From assembly GCF_014851915.1 (NCBI RefSeq), contig NZ_JACVAP010000002.1:496001-560000 (forward strand): a stretch of DNA of 64,000 nucleotides. The letters run 5' to 3'. The stretch comes from Xanthomonas sp. XNM01. Its GTDB lineage: Bacteria > Pseudomonadota > Gammaproteobacteria > Xanthomonadales > Xanthomonadaceae. A program made the position numbers and the translations under genes. Under the pieces are notes generated by a model. The model had not been told where the DNA came from, did not search any database, and saw only the letters and a program-made list of their open reading frames with translations. Positions 25,124-35,209 of the stretch are shown here, in pieces (the first letter of the stretch is position 1; every line of letters begins with the position of its first letter).

Positions 25124-25795
25124 ATGTCGTTCACCGATCCGCTGGCCGTGGCCCGCTACGCGCAGGGCCCGGTGCGTCAGGTGCCGGGCTTCCACGCGCT
25201 GCAGCTGATGACCGCACTGCTGCTGGAGGAGCGCGTGCCCGCGACCGGCCAGGTGCTGGTGCTCGGGGCCGGCGGTGGACTGGAGCTGAAGGTGTTCGCC
25301 GAACGGCAACCGCAGTGGCGTTTCGTCGGCGTCGATCCTTCCGCGGAGATGCTGGCGCTGGCGACCGCGACGCTGGGCCCGCTGGCGTCGCGGGCCGCAC
25401 TGCATCACGGCTACGTCGACACGGCGCCGGAGGGGCCGTTCGATGCGGCGACCAGCCTGCTGACCCTGCATTTCGTGCCACGCGAAGGGCGCCTGCAGAC
25501 GCTGCGTGCGCTGCACGCCCGGTTGAAGCCGGGCGCGCCGCTGGTGGTCGCGCACCACAGCTTTCCCCAGCATGAGCCGGCGAAAACGCGCTGGCTGCGG
25601 CGGTATGCCGCGTTTGCCGCCGCCTCGGGCGTGCCCGGCGTGGACGCGGCGAAGGCGATCGAAGCGATCGGCACGCGGTTGCCCGTCGTGGCGCCGGAGG
25701 CGGAGGAGGCGCTGCTGCGCGAGGCGGGATTCGACGGCGTGGAGCTGTTCTATGCCGCGTTCTCGTTCCGTGGCTGGATGGCGCATGCCGCGTGA
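25124..25795 (+). CDS. Class I SAM-dependent methyltransferase
   Basis: The ATG at 25124 has AGGAG 8 bases upstream. The 223-residue protein has the nucleotide-binding motif VLVLGAGGGLELKVF (motif I), FVGVDPSAEMLALA (motif II), and FDAATSLLTLHFVP, followed by ALHARLKPGAPLVVAHHS. These are class I methyltransferase features; the substrate is not evident. The N-terminus (DPLAVARYAQGPVRQVPGFHALQLMTALLL) resembles family members acting on small molecules. The next gene lies 56 bases downstream in the same direction. Confidence 0.88.
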   Translation: MSFTDPLAVARYAQGPVRQVPGFHALQLMTALLLEERVPATGQVLVLGAGGGLELKVFAERQPQWRFVGVDPSAEMLALATATLGPLASRAALHHGYVDTAPEGPFDAATSLLTLHFVPREGRLQTLRALHARLKPGAPLVVAHHSFPQHEPAKTRWLRRYAAFAAASGVPGVDAAKAIEAIGTRLPVVAPEAEEALLREAGFDGVELFYAAFSFRGWMAHAA

Positions 25796-25851
25796 CCGGG
25801 CGCAACGCATCCCGCCGCTGCGGTGCGCGACGACCACTCAGCGGAGGATCG

Positions 25852-26406
25852 ATGGCACACGTTGAAGGCGATATGGGCCGGGCGCAGCGGATCGCCGCGG
25901 AGTTTCAACCGGGCGTCCGGATGCCGGAGGCGATGCGCCGGCTGTGCGATCACCTCGACCGCACGGGCTACCCGATCAGCGGCTGCATGCGGCTGCGGCC
26001 GGAGGGCGAGGCACTGAAGCACTGGTTCGGCGCCGGTTCGACCGCCTGGTGCCAGCTGGCCGGGTTCGGTGCCGGCCCGGACGGGTCGACGCTGGCCGCA
26101 TGGATGCCCGACGGGCAGGACGTGATGGACGCGCCGGTGGTGCTGCTGGGCTCGGAGGGCGAACTGCGGGTGCTGGCCGATGGCTTTCTCGACTTCCTCG
26201 CCCTGTTCGGCATCGGCTACGACGATCCGACCCGGCCACCGACCGACCCGGCATCGGCCGCAGGCCTGCGCGACTGGCTGGAGGCCGAATTCGGCATCGT
26301 CTGCCCGCCGACCGGCGCGGCCCTGGTCGGTCGCGCGCAGGCCCGCCATCCCGGCTTCGCCGAGTGGGTCGCGGCCGCCCAGGCCCTGCGCGACGGCAAC
26401 GGCTGA
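25852..26406 (+). CDS. SMI1/KNR4-like (SUKH-type) protein
   Basis: The ATG at 25852 has GGAGG 4 bases upstream. The 184-residue protein has a section typical of SMI1/KNR4 (SUKH) proteins: APVVLLGSEGELRVLADGFLDFLALFGIGY (about residues 85-115), following strands with many Trp and Gly. SUKH proteins often serve as immunity proteins against toxins, but many stand-alone members have no known role. No toxin gene is nearby. Call based on pattern recognition by eye; the family assignment is moderate. Confidence 0.55.
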   Translation: MAHVEGDMGRAQRIAAEFQPGVRMPEAMRRLCDHLDRTGYPISGCMRLRPEGEALKHWFGAGSTAWCQLAGFGAGPDGSTLAAWMPDGQDVMDAPVVLLGSEGELRVLADGFLDFLALFGIGYDDPTRPPTDPASAAGLRDWLEAEFGIVCPPTGAALVGRAQARHPGFAEWVAAAQALRDGNG

Positions 26407-26543
26407 GCGCATCCGGCTCGCGCATTGCGGGCGGCGGGCAAGCGGTAGCACGGTGCGCAGCGGTCGTCCGCCGGCCGGCACGGGGCGCATCCGCGGATAC
26501 ACTTCGCGGCCTCCAATACCGCGATATCCGCAGGGTCGACACG

Positions 26544-26897
26544 ATGTTCCATCACCTGTCCCTGGGCGTGCGCGACCTGCAGGTCGCCGCGACCTTCTAC
26601 GATGCGGTTCTGGCCGCGATCGGGCAACGGCGGGTGTTCGAGGACGACACCGCGGTCGGGTATGGCCTGGAAGACGACGAAGACCTGCTGTGCCTGAAGC
26701 TGCATGGCGATGCCGCCGCGCCGGGTCCTGGATTCCATCTGGCCTTCGCCGCGCCGTCGCGCGCCGCGGTCGACGCCTTCCATCGTGCCGCGCTGGCCGC
26801 TGGTGGCCGCGACAACGGCGCGCCCGGACTGCGTCCGGATTACGGGCCGGGCTATTACGCGGCGTTCGTCGTCGATCCGGACGGGCATCGGATCTAG
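26544..26897 (+). CDS. VOC (glyoxalase/bleomycin-resistance) protein, cut short by an in-frame TAG
   Basis: The 117-residue protein begins MFHHLSLGVRDLQVAATFYDAVLAAIGQRR and has the VOC fold features HHLSLGV, AFAAPSRAAVDAFHRAAL and YYAAFVVDPDGHRI. Family members continue with a sequence like IEAVF or IEATF. Here the codon after Ile is TAG (26895-26897). Beyond it the same frame continues ATFKGRD... for 17 codons to TGA at 26949-26951, so the gene appears to carry a GAG-to-TAG change. The lost Glu is a conserved metal ligand in many VOC proteins, so the truncated product may be inactive. The start ATG has only a weak ribosome-binding site. Confidence 0.8.
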   Translation: MFHHLSLGVRDLQVAATFYDAVLAAIGQRRVFEDDTAVGYGLEDDEDLLCLKLHGDAAAPGPGFHLAFAAPSRAAVDAFHRAALAAGGRDNGAPGLRPDYGPGYYAAFVVDPDGHRI

Positions 26898-27017
26898 GCC
26901 ACGTTCAAGGGGCGGGACGCAGACGCATCCGCGCAGTTGCCGGGCGGCTGATCGCGCGGGGTGAACGGGCGGCGGCGCGGGCAGGGCGCCACACACGCCT
27001 CCGTCGCGCGCGCGCCC

Positions 27018-27023
27018 TACAAT
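27018..27023 (+). promoter_or_regulatory. Probable -10 box of the phospholipase D gene
   Basis: TACAAT (context CCCTACAATCGGC) lies 28 bases before the ATG at 27051. No clear -35 box is seen. Confidence 0.45.
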
Positions 27024-27050
27024 CGGCGGGACCGTCACCCGGGGCCAGGG

Positions 27051-28607
27051 ATGAAGAAGAGGGCGTTGAAATGGATCGGCATCGCGCTGCTGGCGTTCGC
27101 GCTGGCCTCGCTGCTGTCGCTGTACGCCTATGGACGCTTCGCCGAGAGCGCCCGCGGACCGCAGGTGCATGCGCTGCCGCTGGCGCTGCAGACGCCGATC
27201 GACCGCGCGATCGCGCCGCTGACCGACGCCCGGCCCGACGAGACCGGCATGGTGATCCTGGGCGACAACATCGATGCGTTCGCGGTGCGCGCGACCACCG
27301 CCCGTGCGGCCGGTCGCAGCCTGGACCTGCAGTACTACATCTGGCACGCCGACTTCACCGGCAACCTGATCCACAACGAAGTCCTGCGCGCGGCCGACCG
27401 TGGGGTGCGCGTGCGCCTGCTGCTGGACGACATGAACGTGCACGGCAGCCATTCGGTGCTGGCCGCGATGGACCAGCACCCGCTGATCGAGGTGCGCCTG
27501 TTCAATCCGACCCGCGCGCGCGAGGGCACCGTCGCACGCGGGATGGAGCTGCTGCTGCGTTTCTTCAGCCTCAACCGGCGCATGCACAACAAGACCTGGA
27601 TCGCCGACGGGCGCATCGCGGTGGTCGGTGGGCGCAACATCGGCGACGAGTACTTCGACGCCGCCACCGACGTGAACTTCATGGATACCGACGTCGCCGT
27701 GGTCGGCCCGGCGGTGGCGCAGGCGGAGGTCATCTTCGACGCGTACTGGAACAGCGCCTCGGCGATCCCGCTGTCGGCCCTGGTGCAGGCCGACGCGGGG
27801 GCGCTGGACACGCTGCGCGGCAGCATCGATGCGGGCCTGGCATCCGAGCGCGCGCATCCGTACGTGCAACGGCTGGAGGCGTCGCCGCGCGTGCGCGACC
27901 TGCTCGAAGGCCGCCGCCAGGTGCACTGGACCGCCGATGCCGACCTGGTCTCCGATCCGCCGGAAAAGGCCGAGGGCGCCGAGCCCGGGCCCGACTGGAT
28001 GACGCCGCTGCTGGTCGAGCGGATCTCGCGGGTCGAGCGGGACGTGAAGCTGATCTCCCCGTACTTCGTGCCGGGCACCGATGGCGTGGAGTGGATCGCC
28101 GGCATGCGCCGGCGCGGTATCGAGGTGAGCATCCTCACCAACTCGCTGGCGGCCAACGACGTGCTGGCGGTGCATGGCGGATACGCGGGCTACCGGGTGC
28201 CGCTGTTGGAGAGCGGGGTGGTGCTGCACGAGCTCAAGCCGCAGGGGCGCACCGACGGCAGCCTGTTCGGCTCCAGCGGCGCCAGCCTGCACACCAAGGC
28301 CTTCGTGTTCGATGGCCGGCATGGCTTCATCGGCTCGTTCAACCTCGACCCGCGCTCGATGAACCTCAACACCGAGATGGGGTTGCTGTTCGAATGCCCC
28401 GATGCGGCGGCCGAGCTCGAGGCGCTGTACGCGGCCAAGACCTCCGCCAGGATCAGCTACCGGCTGGAGCTGGTCGACGGCGCGTTGCGCTGGCACGACG
28501 ACGCGCAGGATCCTGCGAAGGTCTGGCGCCACGAACCCGATGCCAGCCTGTGGCAGCGCGGGGCGGCGTGGACGATCGGCTGGCTGCCAATCGAGTCGCA
28601 GCTGTAG
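27051..28607 (+). CDS. Phospholipase D family protein, cardiolipin synthase-like (ClsC type)
   Basis: The 518-residue protein has one N-terminal hydrophobic helix (WIGIALLAFALASLLSLYAYG), which anchors it or exports it, and two HKD motifs: HNKTWIADGRIAVVGGRNIGDEYFD (about 182-206) and HTKAFVFDGRHGFIGSFNLDPRS (about 417-439). The order, length and the YYIWHADFTG segment fit the ClsC/YmdC branch, which makes cardiolipin from phosphatidylglycerol and phosphatidylethanolamine. The companion YmdB/ClsC-associated gene is absent. The start at ATG 27051 agrees with the helix. It converges on cheB with a gap of 24 bases and no terminator. Confidence 0.9.
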   Translation: MKKRALKWIGIALLAFALASLLSLYAYGRFAESARGPQVHALPLALQTPIDRAIAPLTDARPDETGMVILGDNIDAFAVRATTARAAGRSLDLQYYIWHADFTGNLIHNEVLRAADRGVRVRLLLDDMNVHGSHSVLAAMDQHPLIEVRLFNPTRAREGTVARGMELLLRFFSLNRRMHNKTWIADGRIAVVGGRNIGDEYFDAATDVNFMDTDVAVVGPAVAQAEVIFDAYWNSASAIPLSALVQADAGALDTLRGSIDAGLASERAHPYVQRLEASPRVRDLLEGRRQVHWTADADLVSDPPEKAEGAEPGPDWMTPLLVERISRVERDVKLISPYFVPGTDGVEWIAGMRRRGIEVSILTNSLAANDVLAVHGGYAGYRVPLLESGVVLHELKPQGRTDGSLFGSSGASLHTKAFVFDGRHGFIGSFNLDPRSMNLNTEMGLLFECPDAAAELEALYAAKTSARISYRLELVDGALRWHDDAQDPAKVWRHEPDASLWQRGAAWTIGWLPIESQL

Positions 28608-28631
28608 CGGTGTCGCGCGCCGCCCGGCCGG

Positions 28632-29699
28632 TCACTGGTAGGCGGCGATCTCACGGGCCATCACCCCCAGCGGCAGCACGCGGTCGACGCCGCCGCGCTT
28701 GATCGCCTCCCGCGGCATGCCGAACACCACGCTGCTCTGCTCGTCCTGGGCGATGGTACGTGCGCCGTTCTCGTGCATTTCCAGCAGGCCGGCGGCGCCG
28801 TCGTCGCCCATGCCGGTCAGGATGATGCCCAGCGCATTGCCGCCCGCGGCGCCGGCGACCGAGCGGAACAGCACGTCCACGGACGGGCAGTGGCGGTTGA
28901 CCGGCGGGCCGCTGACGACCTCGACGAAGTACTGGGCGCCGCTGCGGCGCAGCAGCATGTGCCTGCCGCCGGGTGCGATCAGGGCGCGTCCGGGCACCAC
29001 GCGGTCGCCGTGCGCCGCTTCCTTCACCGCGATCCTGCACAGCTTGTCCAGGCGCGCGGCGAAGGCCGCGGTGAATTTCTCCGGCATGTGCTGGACGATC
29101 ACGATGCCGGCGCAGACGCGCGGCAGTTCGGTGAGCACCTGTTCCAGCGCCTGGGTGCCGCCGGTGGAGGTGCCGATCGCCACGATGCGCTCGGTGGTCC
29201 GGTCCAGGGCGCGGGCGCCCTGCGGCGGCAGGATGACATCGGCCGAGTGGCGGACCTCCACCGCGGGCAGTGGCGCGCGCACGACCGGCTTCCTGACGTT
29301 GGCGCGCGCGGCGGTGCGCACGGTGGCGACCAGCTCGTCGGCCGATTCGGTCAGGAACTGCTTCAGGCCGAGCCGGGGCTTGGTGACCACCGCGACCGCG
29401 CCGGCGGCCAGCGCATCGATGGTCACCTGCGCGCCCTTCTCGGTCAGGGTCGAGCAGATCACCACCGGGGTCGGGCGCTCGGCCATGATCCTGCGCAGGA
29501 AGGTGATGCCGTCCATCTTCGGCATCTCCACGTCGAGCACGATCACGTCCGGCCACTGCAGGCGCATCTTCTCCATCGCCAGCAGCGGATCGGCGGCGGC
29601 CGCGATCACCTCGATGCCGGTCGCGGCATCGAGGATGCCCACCAGCACCTGGCGGACCACGGCCGAATCGTCCACCACCAGCGCCTTGATCTTGTTCAT
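28632..29699 (-). CDS. cheB: Chemotaxis protein-glutamate methylesterase CheB
   Basis: The 355-residue protein has a receiver domain ([12 protein letters not shown]; phospho-acceptor Asp56 in [16 protein letters not shown]) joined by a linker (about 115-165) to the methylesterase domain with [14 protein letters not shown] (catalytic Ser), VQHMPEKFT (His) and [12 protein letters not shown] (Asp). It removes methyl groups from chemoreceptors and deamidates glutamine residues; phosphorylation by CheA activates it. The start is ATG 29697-29699. It is the last gene of the minus-strand chemotaxis operon, 37 bases after cheR. Confidence 0.95.
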   Translation of the reverse strand: MNKIKALVVDDSAVVRQVLVGILDAATGIEVIAAAADPLLAMEKMRLQWPDVIVLDVEMPKMDGITFLRRIMAERPTPVVICSTLTEKGAQVTIDALAAGAVAVVTKPRLGLKQFLTESADELVATVRTAARANVRKPVVRAPLPAVEVRHSADVILPPQGARALDRTTERIVAIGTSTGGTQALEQVLTELPRVCAGIVIVQHMPEKFTAAFAARLDKLCRIAVKEAAHGDRVVPGRALIAPGGRHMLLRRSGAQYFVEVVSGPPVNRHCPSVDVLFRSVAGAAGGNALGIILTGMGDDGAAGLLEMHENGARTIAQDEQSSVVFGMPREAIKRGGVDRVLPLGVMAREIAAYQ

Positions 29700-29736
29700 G
29701 CACCACCCTGCGTGATCATCCGGGCCGGGCCGGCCG

Positions 29737-30546
29737 CTACGGCCTTCGATAGACGGCCGGCGCGATCTGGACCAGGTCGAGATCGAATTCGTTGAGGCTC
29801 TCCGAGTGTCCCACGCACAGATGCCCGCCGGGCCGGAGCTGGGACAGCAGGCGCTTGACCAGCGCGTACTTGGTCGGGCCGTCGAAGTAGATCATGACAT
29901 TGCGCAGGAACACCACGTCGAACATGCCCAGGGCCGTGCCCGGCAGCGGCGCGTTGAGGTTGAGCTGCAGGAACCTGACGTGCTCGCGCAGGCCGCGCTC
30001 GATCAGCATGTAGCCCTCGTAGCGGCCGTTGCCCTTGCGGCAGAAGCGCTTCAGGTAGCCCGGCGGCATGTGGTCCAGGCGCTGCATCGGATACAGCCCC
30101 GAACGCGCGCGCTCCAGCACCCGCGAACTGATGTCGCTGCCGACCACCTCGTACGGCCTTCCGCCCAGCGCGTCCTCCAGCACCATCGCCATGCTGAAGG
30201 CCTCCTCGCCGCTGGACGAGGCTGCGCTCCAGCAGCGGAACGGCGCGCTGCCGTGCGCCTGGCGCGCCAGCCGGGCCAGCAGGTCGAAGTGCTTGGGTTC
30301 GCGGAAGAAGTAGGTCTCGTTGGTGGTCAGCAGGTCGATCGCGATCTGGACTTCCGGCGTGTCGACGTCCTCCTCCAGCAGCCGCAGGTACTGGCTGTAG
30401 CTGGTCATCTGGTTGGCGCGCAGGCGCTTGCCCAGGCGCCCGCACAGCATCGCCTTCTTGCTGTCGGCCAGGGTGATGCCGGCGCGTTCGGAGATGAAGC
30501 GCTGGAATCTGCTGAACTCCAGCGCCGTGATGGGAGCATCGCTCAT
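29737..30546 (-). CDS. cheR: Chemotaxis protein methyltransferase CheR
   Basis: The 269-residue protein starts with the helical N-terminal domain ([31 protein letters not shown]) and continues with the catalytic domain: [38 protein letters not shown] (SAM binding), [15 protein letters not shown], and [18 protein letters not shown]. It methylates glutamate residues of the chemoreceptors with SAM. It lies 21 bases after cheW and before cheB, the normal adaptation pair. ATG 30544-30546 is the family start. Confidence 0.95.
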   Translation of the reverse strand: MSDAPITALEFSRFQRFISERAGITLADSKKAMLCGRLGKRLRANQMTSYSQYLRLLEEDVDTPEVQIAIDLLTTNETYFFREPKHFDLLARLARQAHGSAPFRCWSAASSSGEEAFSMAMVLEDALGGRPYEVVGSDISSRVLERARSGLYPMQRLDHMPPGYLKRFCRKGNGRYEGYMLIERGLREHVRFLQLNLNAPLPGTALGMFDVVFLRNVMIYFDGPTKYALVKRLLSQLRPGGHLCVGHSESLNEFDLDLVQIAPAVYRRP

Positions 30547-30567
30547 CGGTCGATCCGTGACGGGCGG

Positions 30568-31092
30568 TCAGGCCACGGCTTCGGCCGGCTCGCGCGCCGC
30601 GCCGGACAGCGCCGCCAGCTCGTCGGCCGCGAGTACCGCATCGGTGTCGAGCAGGATCACGAAGCGCTCGCCGACCTTGCCCATGCCGTGCATGAAATCG
30701 CGGCGGATGCCGGCGCCGAAGCTCGGCGGCGGGGCGATGTCGGCCGCCGGGATCTCCAGTACCTCGCTGACCGCATCGACCAGCAGGCCCAGCACGTGCC
30801 GCTCCTCGCCCTGGTTCACCTCCAGGATGACGATGCAGCTGCGCTTGCTGATCTCGCTGGCGCCGCGGCCGAAGCGCTGTGCCAAGTCCACCACCGGCAC
30901 CACCGCGCCGCGCAGGTTGATCACGCCGCGCAGGGCGGGCGGCATCATCGGCACCTCGGTGGGGACGCGGTACTCGATGATCTCCATGATCGGCAGGATG
31001 TCGACGCCGAACATCTCCTTGCCCAGCAGGAAGGTGAGGAACTGTTCCGGCGTCTCCGCCGTGTCGACGGCGGATGCTGCGTGCTCGTTCAT
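30568..31092 (-). CDS. cheW: Chemotaxis coupling protein CheW
   Basis: The 174-residue protein is a single CheW domain with a short N-terminal tail: QFLTFLLGKEMFGVDILPIMEIIEY, PALRGVINLRGAVVPVVDLAQRFG and VLGLLVDAVSEVLEIP. The conserved Arg of GVINLRG is present. It links the receptor encoded upstream to the CheA kinase. The C-terminal stretch (AALSGAAREPAEAVA) is variable. Start ATG 31090-31092; the gene follows the MCP gene by 13 bases. Confidence 0.94.
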   Translation of the reverse strand: MNEHAASAVDTAETPEQFLTFLLGKEMFGVDILPIMEIIEYRVPTEVPMMPPALRGVINLRGAVVPVVDLAQRFGRGASEISKRSCIVILEVNQGEERHVLGLLVDAVSEVLEIPAADIAPPPSFGAGIRRDFMHGMGKVGERFVILLDTDAVLAADELAALSGAAREPAEAVA

Positions 31093-31105
31093 GTCGCGAC
31101 TCCGG

Positions 31106-32770
31106 TCAGAACTGGCTGAACTGGCTTTCGTCGATGCTCTCCGCGCGCCCGTGGCTCCTGCCGGCGCCGTGCAGCGACCTTGCGTTCCTGCGCGAGGCGA
31201 CGGGCGCGTGGTGCGCGGTGCGATGCCGCGCGGCCAGCGGGGTGCCCTGATCGGACTGCCCGAGCTTGAAGAACGACATCAGCTGCTGCAGCGTCTCGGC
31301 CTGCGCGCTCATCTCCTCCGCCGTGGCGGCCAGTTCCTCCGAGTGCGACGCGGCCTGCTGGGTGGTCTGGTTGAGCTGGCTGACGGCCGAGTTGATCTGG
31401 CTGACGCCGGAGGCCTGCTCGTCGGATGCGGCGGTGATCTCCTGGACCAGGTCCGAGGTGCGTCGGATCGAAGGCACCATCTCGTCCAGGAGCTTGCCGG
31501 CGTTCTCCGCCAGTTCCACGCTGGAGCTGGCGACATCGCCGATTTCCTGCGCGGCCACCTGGCTGCGCTCGGCCAGCTTGCGCACTTCGGCAGCGACCAC
31601 CGCGAAGCCCTTGCCGTGCTCGCCGGCGCGCGCCGCCTCGATGGCCGCGTTCAGCGCGAGCAGATTGGTCTGGTAGGCGATGTCGTCGATGATGCCGATC
31701 TTCTGCGCGATCTGCTTCATCGCCACCACGGTGGAACGCACTGCCTCGCCGCCCTCGGCCGCCTCGCGCGAGGCCTTGGCCGCCATGCCGTCGGTGACCT
31801 TGGAGTTCTCGGTGTTCTGCGCGATCGAGGAGGTCATCTGCTCCAGCGATGCGCTGGTTTCCTCCACGCCGGCCGCCTGTTCGCTGGCGGCCTGGCTCAG
31901 CGCCTGCGCGGTCGCGCTGACTTCCTCGGAGGCGCCCGCCAGCGACTCGGCGCTGCTGTTCACCTCGCCCACCACCTGGGCCAGGCGTTCCACCATCGCC
32001 TTGAAGGCCGCCAGCAGGCTGGTCTTGTCGCCCTCGCGTGTGACGATGGACACGGCCAGGTCGCCGTCGGCCACGCGCTGGGCCACCTCCATCGCGTAGG
32101 CCGGCTCGCCGCCGAGCTGGCGGGTCAGGCTGCGGGTGATGAAGATGCTGAGCAGGATGGCGATCGCCAGCGAGGCGGCGCCGATCGCGATCATGACCTT
32201 GTTCGCCTGGTCGAACGCGGCCTTCGACTCCTCGACGCTGCGCTGCATCAACGTGTGCTGGAACTCGGACAGCTCCTTCAGGCTGGCGATGTACGCATCG
32301 TTGGCCGGCTTGAAGCTCTCGCTCAGCAGTGCCTTGGCCTGCGCCTGGCTCTCTTCGTCCGAACGCTCGACCAGACGGAAGTAGTCGTCGTAGATAGGCG
32401 CCAGCGCTTCGCGCCGCGACACGATCTGGCTCATCAGGCGCGTGCCTTCCGGGGTGTTGATCACGGCCTGCAGGCGCGCGACCCGCTCGCTGCTGTCCTC
32501 GCGGTTCTTCTGGATGGTGGCGATGATCGGCTGGTGACGCTCCGGGCCGGTCAGCATCAGGTCGCGCATGAGCCTGGCGATGTCCAGCGTGTTGACGATC
32601 ATCTCGCCGAGGGCCTGCGTCTTCGGGAAGCGGTCCTCGGTGATGTTGGTGGTGGCGGCGTCCATCTTCCTCATGTTGAGGGTGGACACGACGGCCATCA
32701 GCACGAGCATGACGCTCAGCAGGCCAAAGCCCAGGCCGAGCCTGTGGGCGACGCGAAGATTCTTGATCAT
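31106..32770 (-). CDS. Methyl-accepting chemotaxis protein (4HB type)
   Basis: The 554-residue receptor has a first helix ([20 protein letters not shown], about 11-30), a periplasmic four-helix-bundle sensor (about 31-190; [29 protein letters not shown]), a second helix (about 192-212), a HAMP domain ([21 protein letters not shown]) and the cytoplasmic signalling part with the hairpin tip [38 protein letters not shown]. The C-terminus ends ESQFSQF after a basic linker, a possible CheR/CheB tether. The ligand is unknown. The ATG at 32768-32770 follows cheA by 37 bases. Its gene sits between cheA and cheW, so it likely signals through this very set. Confidence 0.94.
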   Translation of the reverse strand: MIKNLRVAHRLGLGFGLLSVMLVLMAVVSTLNMRKMDAATTNITEDRFPKTQALGEMIVNTLDIARLMRDLMLTGPERHQPIIATIQKNREDSSERVARLQAVINTPEGTRLMSQIVSRREALAPIYDDYFRLVERSDEESQAQAKALLSESFKPANDAYIASLKELSEFQHTLMQRSVEESKAAFDQANKVMIAIGAASLAIAILLSIFITRSLTRQLGGEPAYAMEVAQRVADGDLAVSIVTREGDKTSLLAAFKAMVERLAQVVGEVNSSAESLAGASEEVSATAQALSQAASEQAAGVEETSASLEQMTSSIAQNTENSKVTDGMAAKASREAAEGGEAVRSTVVAMKQIAQKIGIIDDIAYQTNLLALNAAIEAARAGEHGKGFAVVAAEVRKLAERSQVAAQEIGDVASSSVELAENAGKLLDEMVPSIRRTSDLVQEITAASDEQASGVSQINSAVSQLNQTTQQAASHSEELAATAEEMSAQAETLQQLMSFFKLGQSDQGTPLAARHRTAHHAPVASRRNARSLHGAGRSHGRAESIDESQFSQF

Positions 32771-32807
32771 GGGATCTACCTGGTGATGTCGGATGCTGGA
32801 AGGAGGG

Positions 32808-34784
32808 TCAGGCGGCGAGGGGTGCGTCGGGTTCGTCGGAGCGCAGCAGGCTGCCGACGTCGAGGATCAGGGCCACCTCGCCGCTGCCGAGGATGCTCGA
32901 GCCGCTGATGCCCCTGACCCCGGAAAACACGCTGGAAAGCGGCTTGATGACGGTCTGCCATTCGCCGAGCAGCTGGTCGACCACGATCCCGCAGCGTTGG
33001 GGGCCGTGCTTGACGACCACGATGCTTTCGCGCGGCGGCGGCGTACCGTCGATGCCGAACGCGCTGCGCAGACGCAGATAGGGCAGCACGCCGCCGCGCA
33101 GGTCGGTGTACTCGGCCTGGTAGCCGGACGAGAACTCGATGCATTCCTCGACCACGTCCAGCGGCAGGATGAACACCGACTTGCCGACACCGACCTGGAA
33201 GCCGTTGATGATCGCCAGGGTCAGCGGCAGCCGCACCGAGATCGTGGTGCCGATGCCCGGGCGGCTGGCGATGTCGACGCTGCCGCGCAGCGCACTGATG
33301 TTGCGTCGGACCACGTCCATGCCCACGCCGCGGCCGGACAGGTTGGTGACCTTCTCCGCGGTGGAGAAGCCGGGCTCGAACACCAGCGCGAACACCTCGG
33401 CATCGGTCAGCGTCCGGGCCGGGTCGATCAGCCCGCGTTCGACCGCCTTGGCCAGGATCCGCTCCCGGTCCAGGCCGCCGCCGTCGTCGCTGATCTCGAT
33501 GACGATGCTGCCCGAGTCGTGGAAGGCGTTCAGGCGGACCGTGCCGCGCTCGGGCTTGCCGCAGGCGCGGCGCACCGCGGCCGGCTCGATGCCGTGGTCC
33601 ATCGCGTTGCGCACCAGATGGGTCAGCGGGTCGGCGATCTTTTCCACCACCGACTTGTCCAGCTCGGTGTCCTCGCCGCTGACCACCAGCGCGATGTCCT
33701 TGCCCAGTTCGCGGGCCACGTCGTGGACCACCCGGTGGAAGCGGCTGAAGGTGCCGCCGATCTTGACCATCCGCAGCTGCAGCGCGCTCTCGCGCACCTG
33801 CTCGACCAGTTCGGCGACCATCGACGTCGACTCCTGCAGCGCCGCGTCGCCGCTGCGCTGCGCGCTGGCGTTGCTGCCGGCCACGGCGATGATCAGCTCG
33901 CCGACCAGGTCGATCATGCGGTCCAGGCGATCGGCATCGACCCGGATCGAGCGGCTCTCCTGGCGTGCGCCGCGCGCGCTCGCCTGGACGCCCGTACCGC
34001 TTTCTCCGGCAGCAGCCGGCGGCTCGCCATCGTCGATGGCCGGCGGCGGCAGCGGCGTCGCTGCAGCGGCGGTGGCACCCTCGACGACGGGCGCGATCAG
34101 CAGCTCGCACTCGTCGCGGACGAACTCGAAGACCTCCTCGATCCGTGCGCGCCCCGCGTCCGTGCGCAGCTCGATCTCGAAGCCCAGGTAACAGGCTTCC
34201 GGCTCCAGCAGCTCCAGCGGCGGCACGCCGTCGGTGCGGGTCCGGACCTGCTCCAGCGTGCCCAGCGCCTTGAGGCAGCGCAGCACGCGCAGCGGCGAGT
34301 TGCCGAAGCGCAGCGCAGTGGGGTGAGGATGGTAGGAAATGCGCCACAGGCCGCTGTCCGCCATGGGCGCGTCGGCGCTGGCGACGCCATCGGGAGCGTG
34401 CGTCGCGTGCAGGTGGACCTCCAGACGCGCCAGCAGGGGGGCGGCCTGCGCCGGATCCGGCGCGGGCGCACCGGCAGCCGCTTCCACCAGCAGGTGGATG
34501 TGGTCGCAGCACGCGAGCAGCAGCGCGACCAGATCGTGGTCCAGCGCCAGGGAGCCATCGCGGACCAGGTCCAGCACGCTTTCCACCACGTGGGTGAACT
34601 GCACCAGCTCGGTCAGATCGAACAGGCCTCCCGAGCCCTTGATGGTATGGGCGGCGCGGAAGATGGCGTTGACCGCATCGTCGCCGCACTGCCCTGCACG
34701 GATGTCCAGCAGGTGGCGCTCCATCTCCTCGAGCAGATCGCGGCTCTCGCCGAGGAAGGTCTGCAGCAGCTGTTCCATGTTCAT
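32808..34784 (-). CDS. cheA: Chemotaxis histidine kinase CheA
   Basis: The 658-residue protein starts [20 protein letters not shown]. It has an Hpt domain with the phospho-acceptor His46 in [17 protein letters not shown], a linker with a further region (about 130-260), a dimerisation domain near [22 protein letters not shown], the ATPase part with [12 protein letters not shown] (N box), SDDGGGLD and [13 protein letters not shown] (G boxes), and a CheW-like domain at the C-terminus. It phosphorylates CheY and CheB in response to the receptors. It has no receiver domain. The ATG at 34782-34784 overlaps the STAS gene stop (ATGA), so the two are coupled. The frame is open upstream, but that part encodes the STAS protein in another frame. 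Confidence 0.95.
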   Translation of the reverse strand: MNMEQLLQTFLGESRDLLEEMERHLLDIRAGQCGDDAVNAIFRAAHTIKGSGGLFDLTELVQFTHVVESVLDLVRDGSLALDHDLVALLLACCDHIHLLVEAAAGAPAPDPAQAAPLLARLEVHLHATHAPDGVASADAPMADSGLWRISYHPHPTALRFGNSPLRVLRCLKALGTLEQVRTRTDGVPPLELLEPEACYLGFEIELRTDAGRARIEEVFEFVRDECELLIAPVVEGATAAAATPLPPPAIDDGEPPAAAGESGTGVQASARGARQESRSIRVDADRLDRMIDLVGELIIAVAGSNASAQRSGDAALQESTSMVAELVEQVRESALQLRMVKIGGTFSRFHRVVHDVARELGKDIALVVSGEDTELDKSVVEKIADPLTHLVRNAMDHGIEPAAVRRACGKPERGTVRLNAFHDSGSIVIEISDDGGGLDRERILAKAVERGLIDPARTLTDAEVFALVFEPGFSTAEKVTNLSGRGVGMDVVRRNISALRGSVDIASRPGIGTTISVRLPLTLAIINGFQVGVGKSVFILPLDVVEECIEFSSGYQAEYTDLRGGVLPYLRLRSAFGIDGTPPPRESIVVVKHGPQRCGIVVDQLLGEWQTVIKPLSSVFSGVRGISGSSILGSGEVALILDVGSLLRSDEPDAPLAA

Positions 34785-35128
34785 CGGGGGCTGCCTGCTT
34801 CGGCGACGTTCGGAGCGGGGCTGGACACGACGTCGAGATCGATGCCCAGCAAGGCGAATGCGTGTTCGACCGCCGGCGGCACGCCATGCAGCGTGACCGG
34901 CCAGGCATGCGACGCCAGGCTGCGCGTCGTCGCCAGCAGCAGCTGGACGCCGGTGACGTCGATCGCGATCACCTCGCCCAGGTCCAGTTGGACCGGCCCG
35001 GAATGGGTGAGGGCTGCGCGCAGGCGCCTGGCCTGATCGGCGGCGTGCTCGATGGTCATGCCGCCGGAGAGTGCGATCTCCAGCGGCGGCGCGTCGTCCG
35101 CGCTGCGTGTCCTTGCCGGGCAGTTCAT
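34781..35128 (-). CDS. STAS domain protein at the head of the chemotaxis operon
   Basis: The 115-residue protein has the STAS pattern: PLEIALSGGMTIEHAADQARRLRAAL, then VQLDLGEVIAIDVTGVQLLLATTRSL, where the conserved Asp-Val-Thr-Gly replaces the usual DSxG phosphorylation site; Thr could be the phosphorylated residue. Such proteins resemble SpoIIAA-type anti-sigma antagonists and appear in front of cheA in several gammaproteobacterial operons. The exact role in chemotaxis is unknown. The ATG at 35126-35128 has AGGACAGG upstream. A sigma-28-like promoter lies 55-80 bases before it. Confidence 0.82.
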   Translation of the reverse strand: MNCPARTRSADDAPPLEIALSGGMTIEHAADQARRLRAALTHSGPVQLDLGEVIAIDVTGVQLLLATTRSLASHAWPVTLHGVPPAVEHAFALLGIDLDVVSSPAPNVAEAGSPR

Positions 35129-35182
35129 CGCTGCACCTGTCCTCAGTGGCGTGGAGGCGAGGGGCCGCGTCCACGTTCTGGG

Positions 35183-35209
35183 ATAACGACGCAGCCGGGT
35201 GATTCTTTA
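35183..35209 (-). promoter_or_regulatory. Possible sigma-28 (FliA) promoter of the chemotaxis operon
   Basis: On the minus strand TAAA (35206-35209) is followed by exactly 15 bases and then GTCGTTAT (35183-35190). The sigma-28 consensus is TAAA-N15-GCCGATAA; 5 of 8 bases of the -10 element agree. It lies before the STAS gene, at the head of the operon. Confidence 0.5.
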
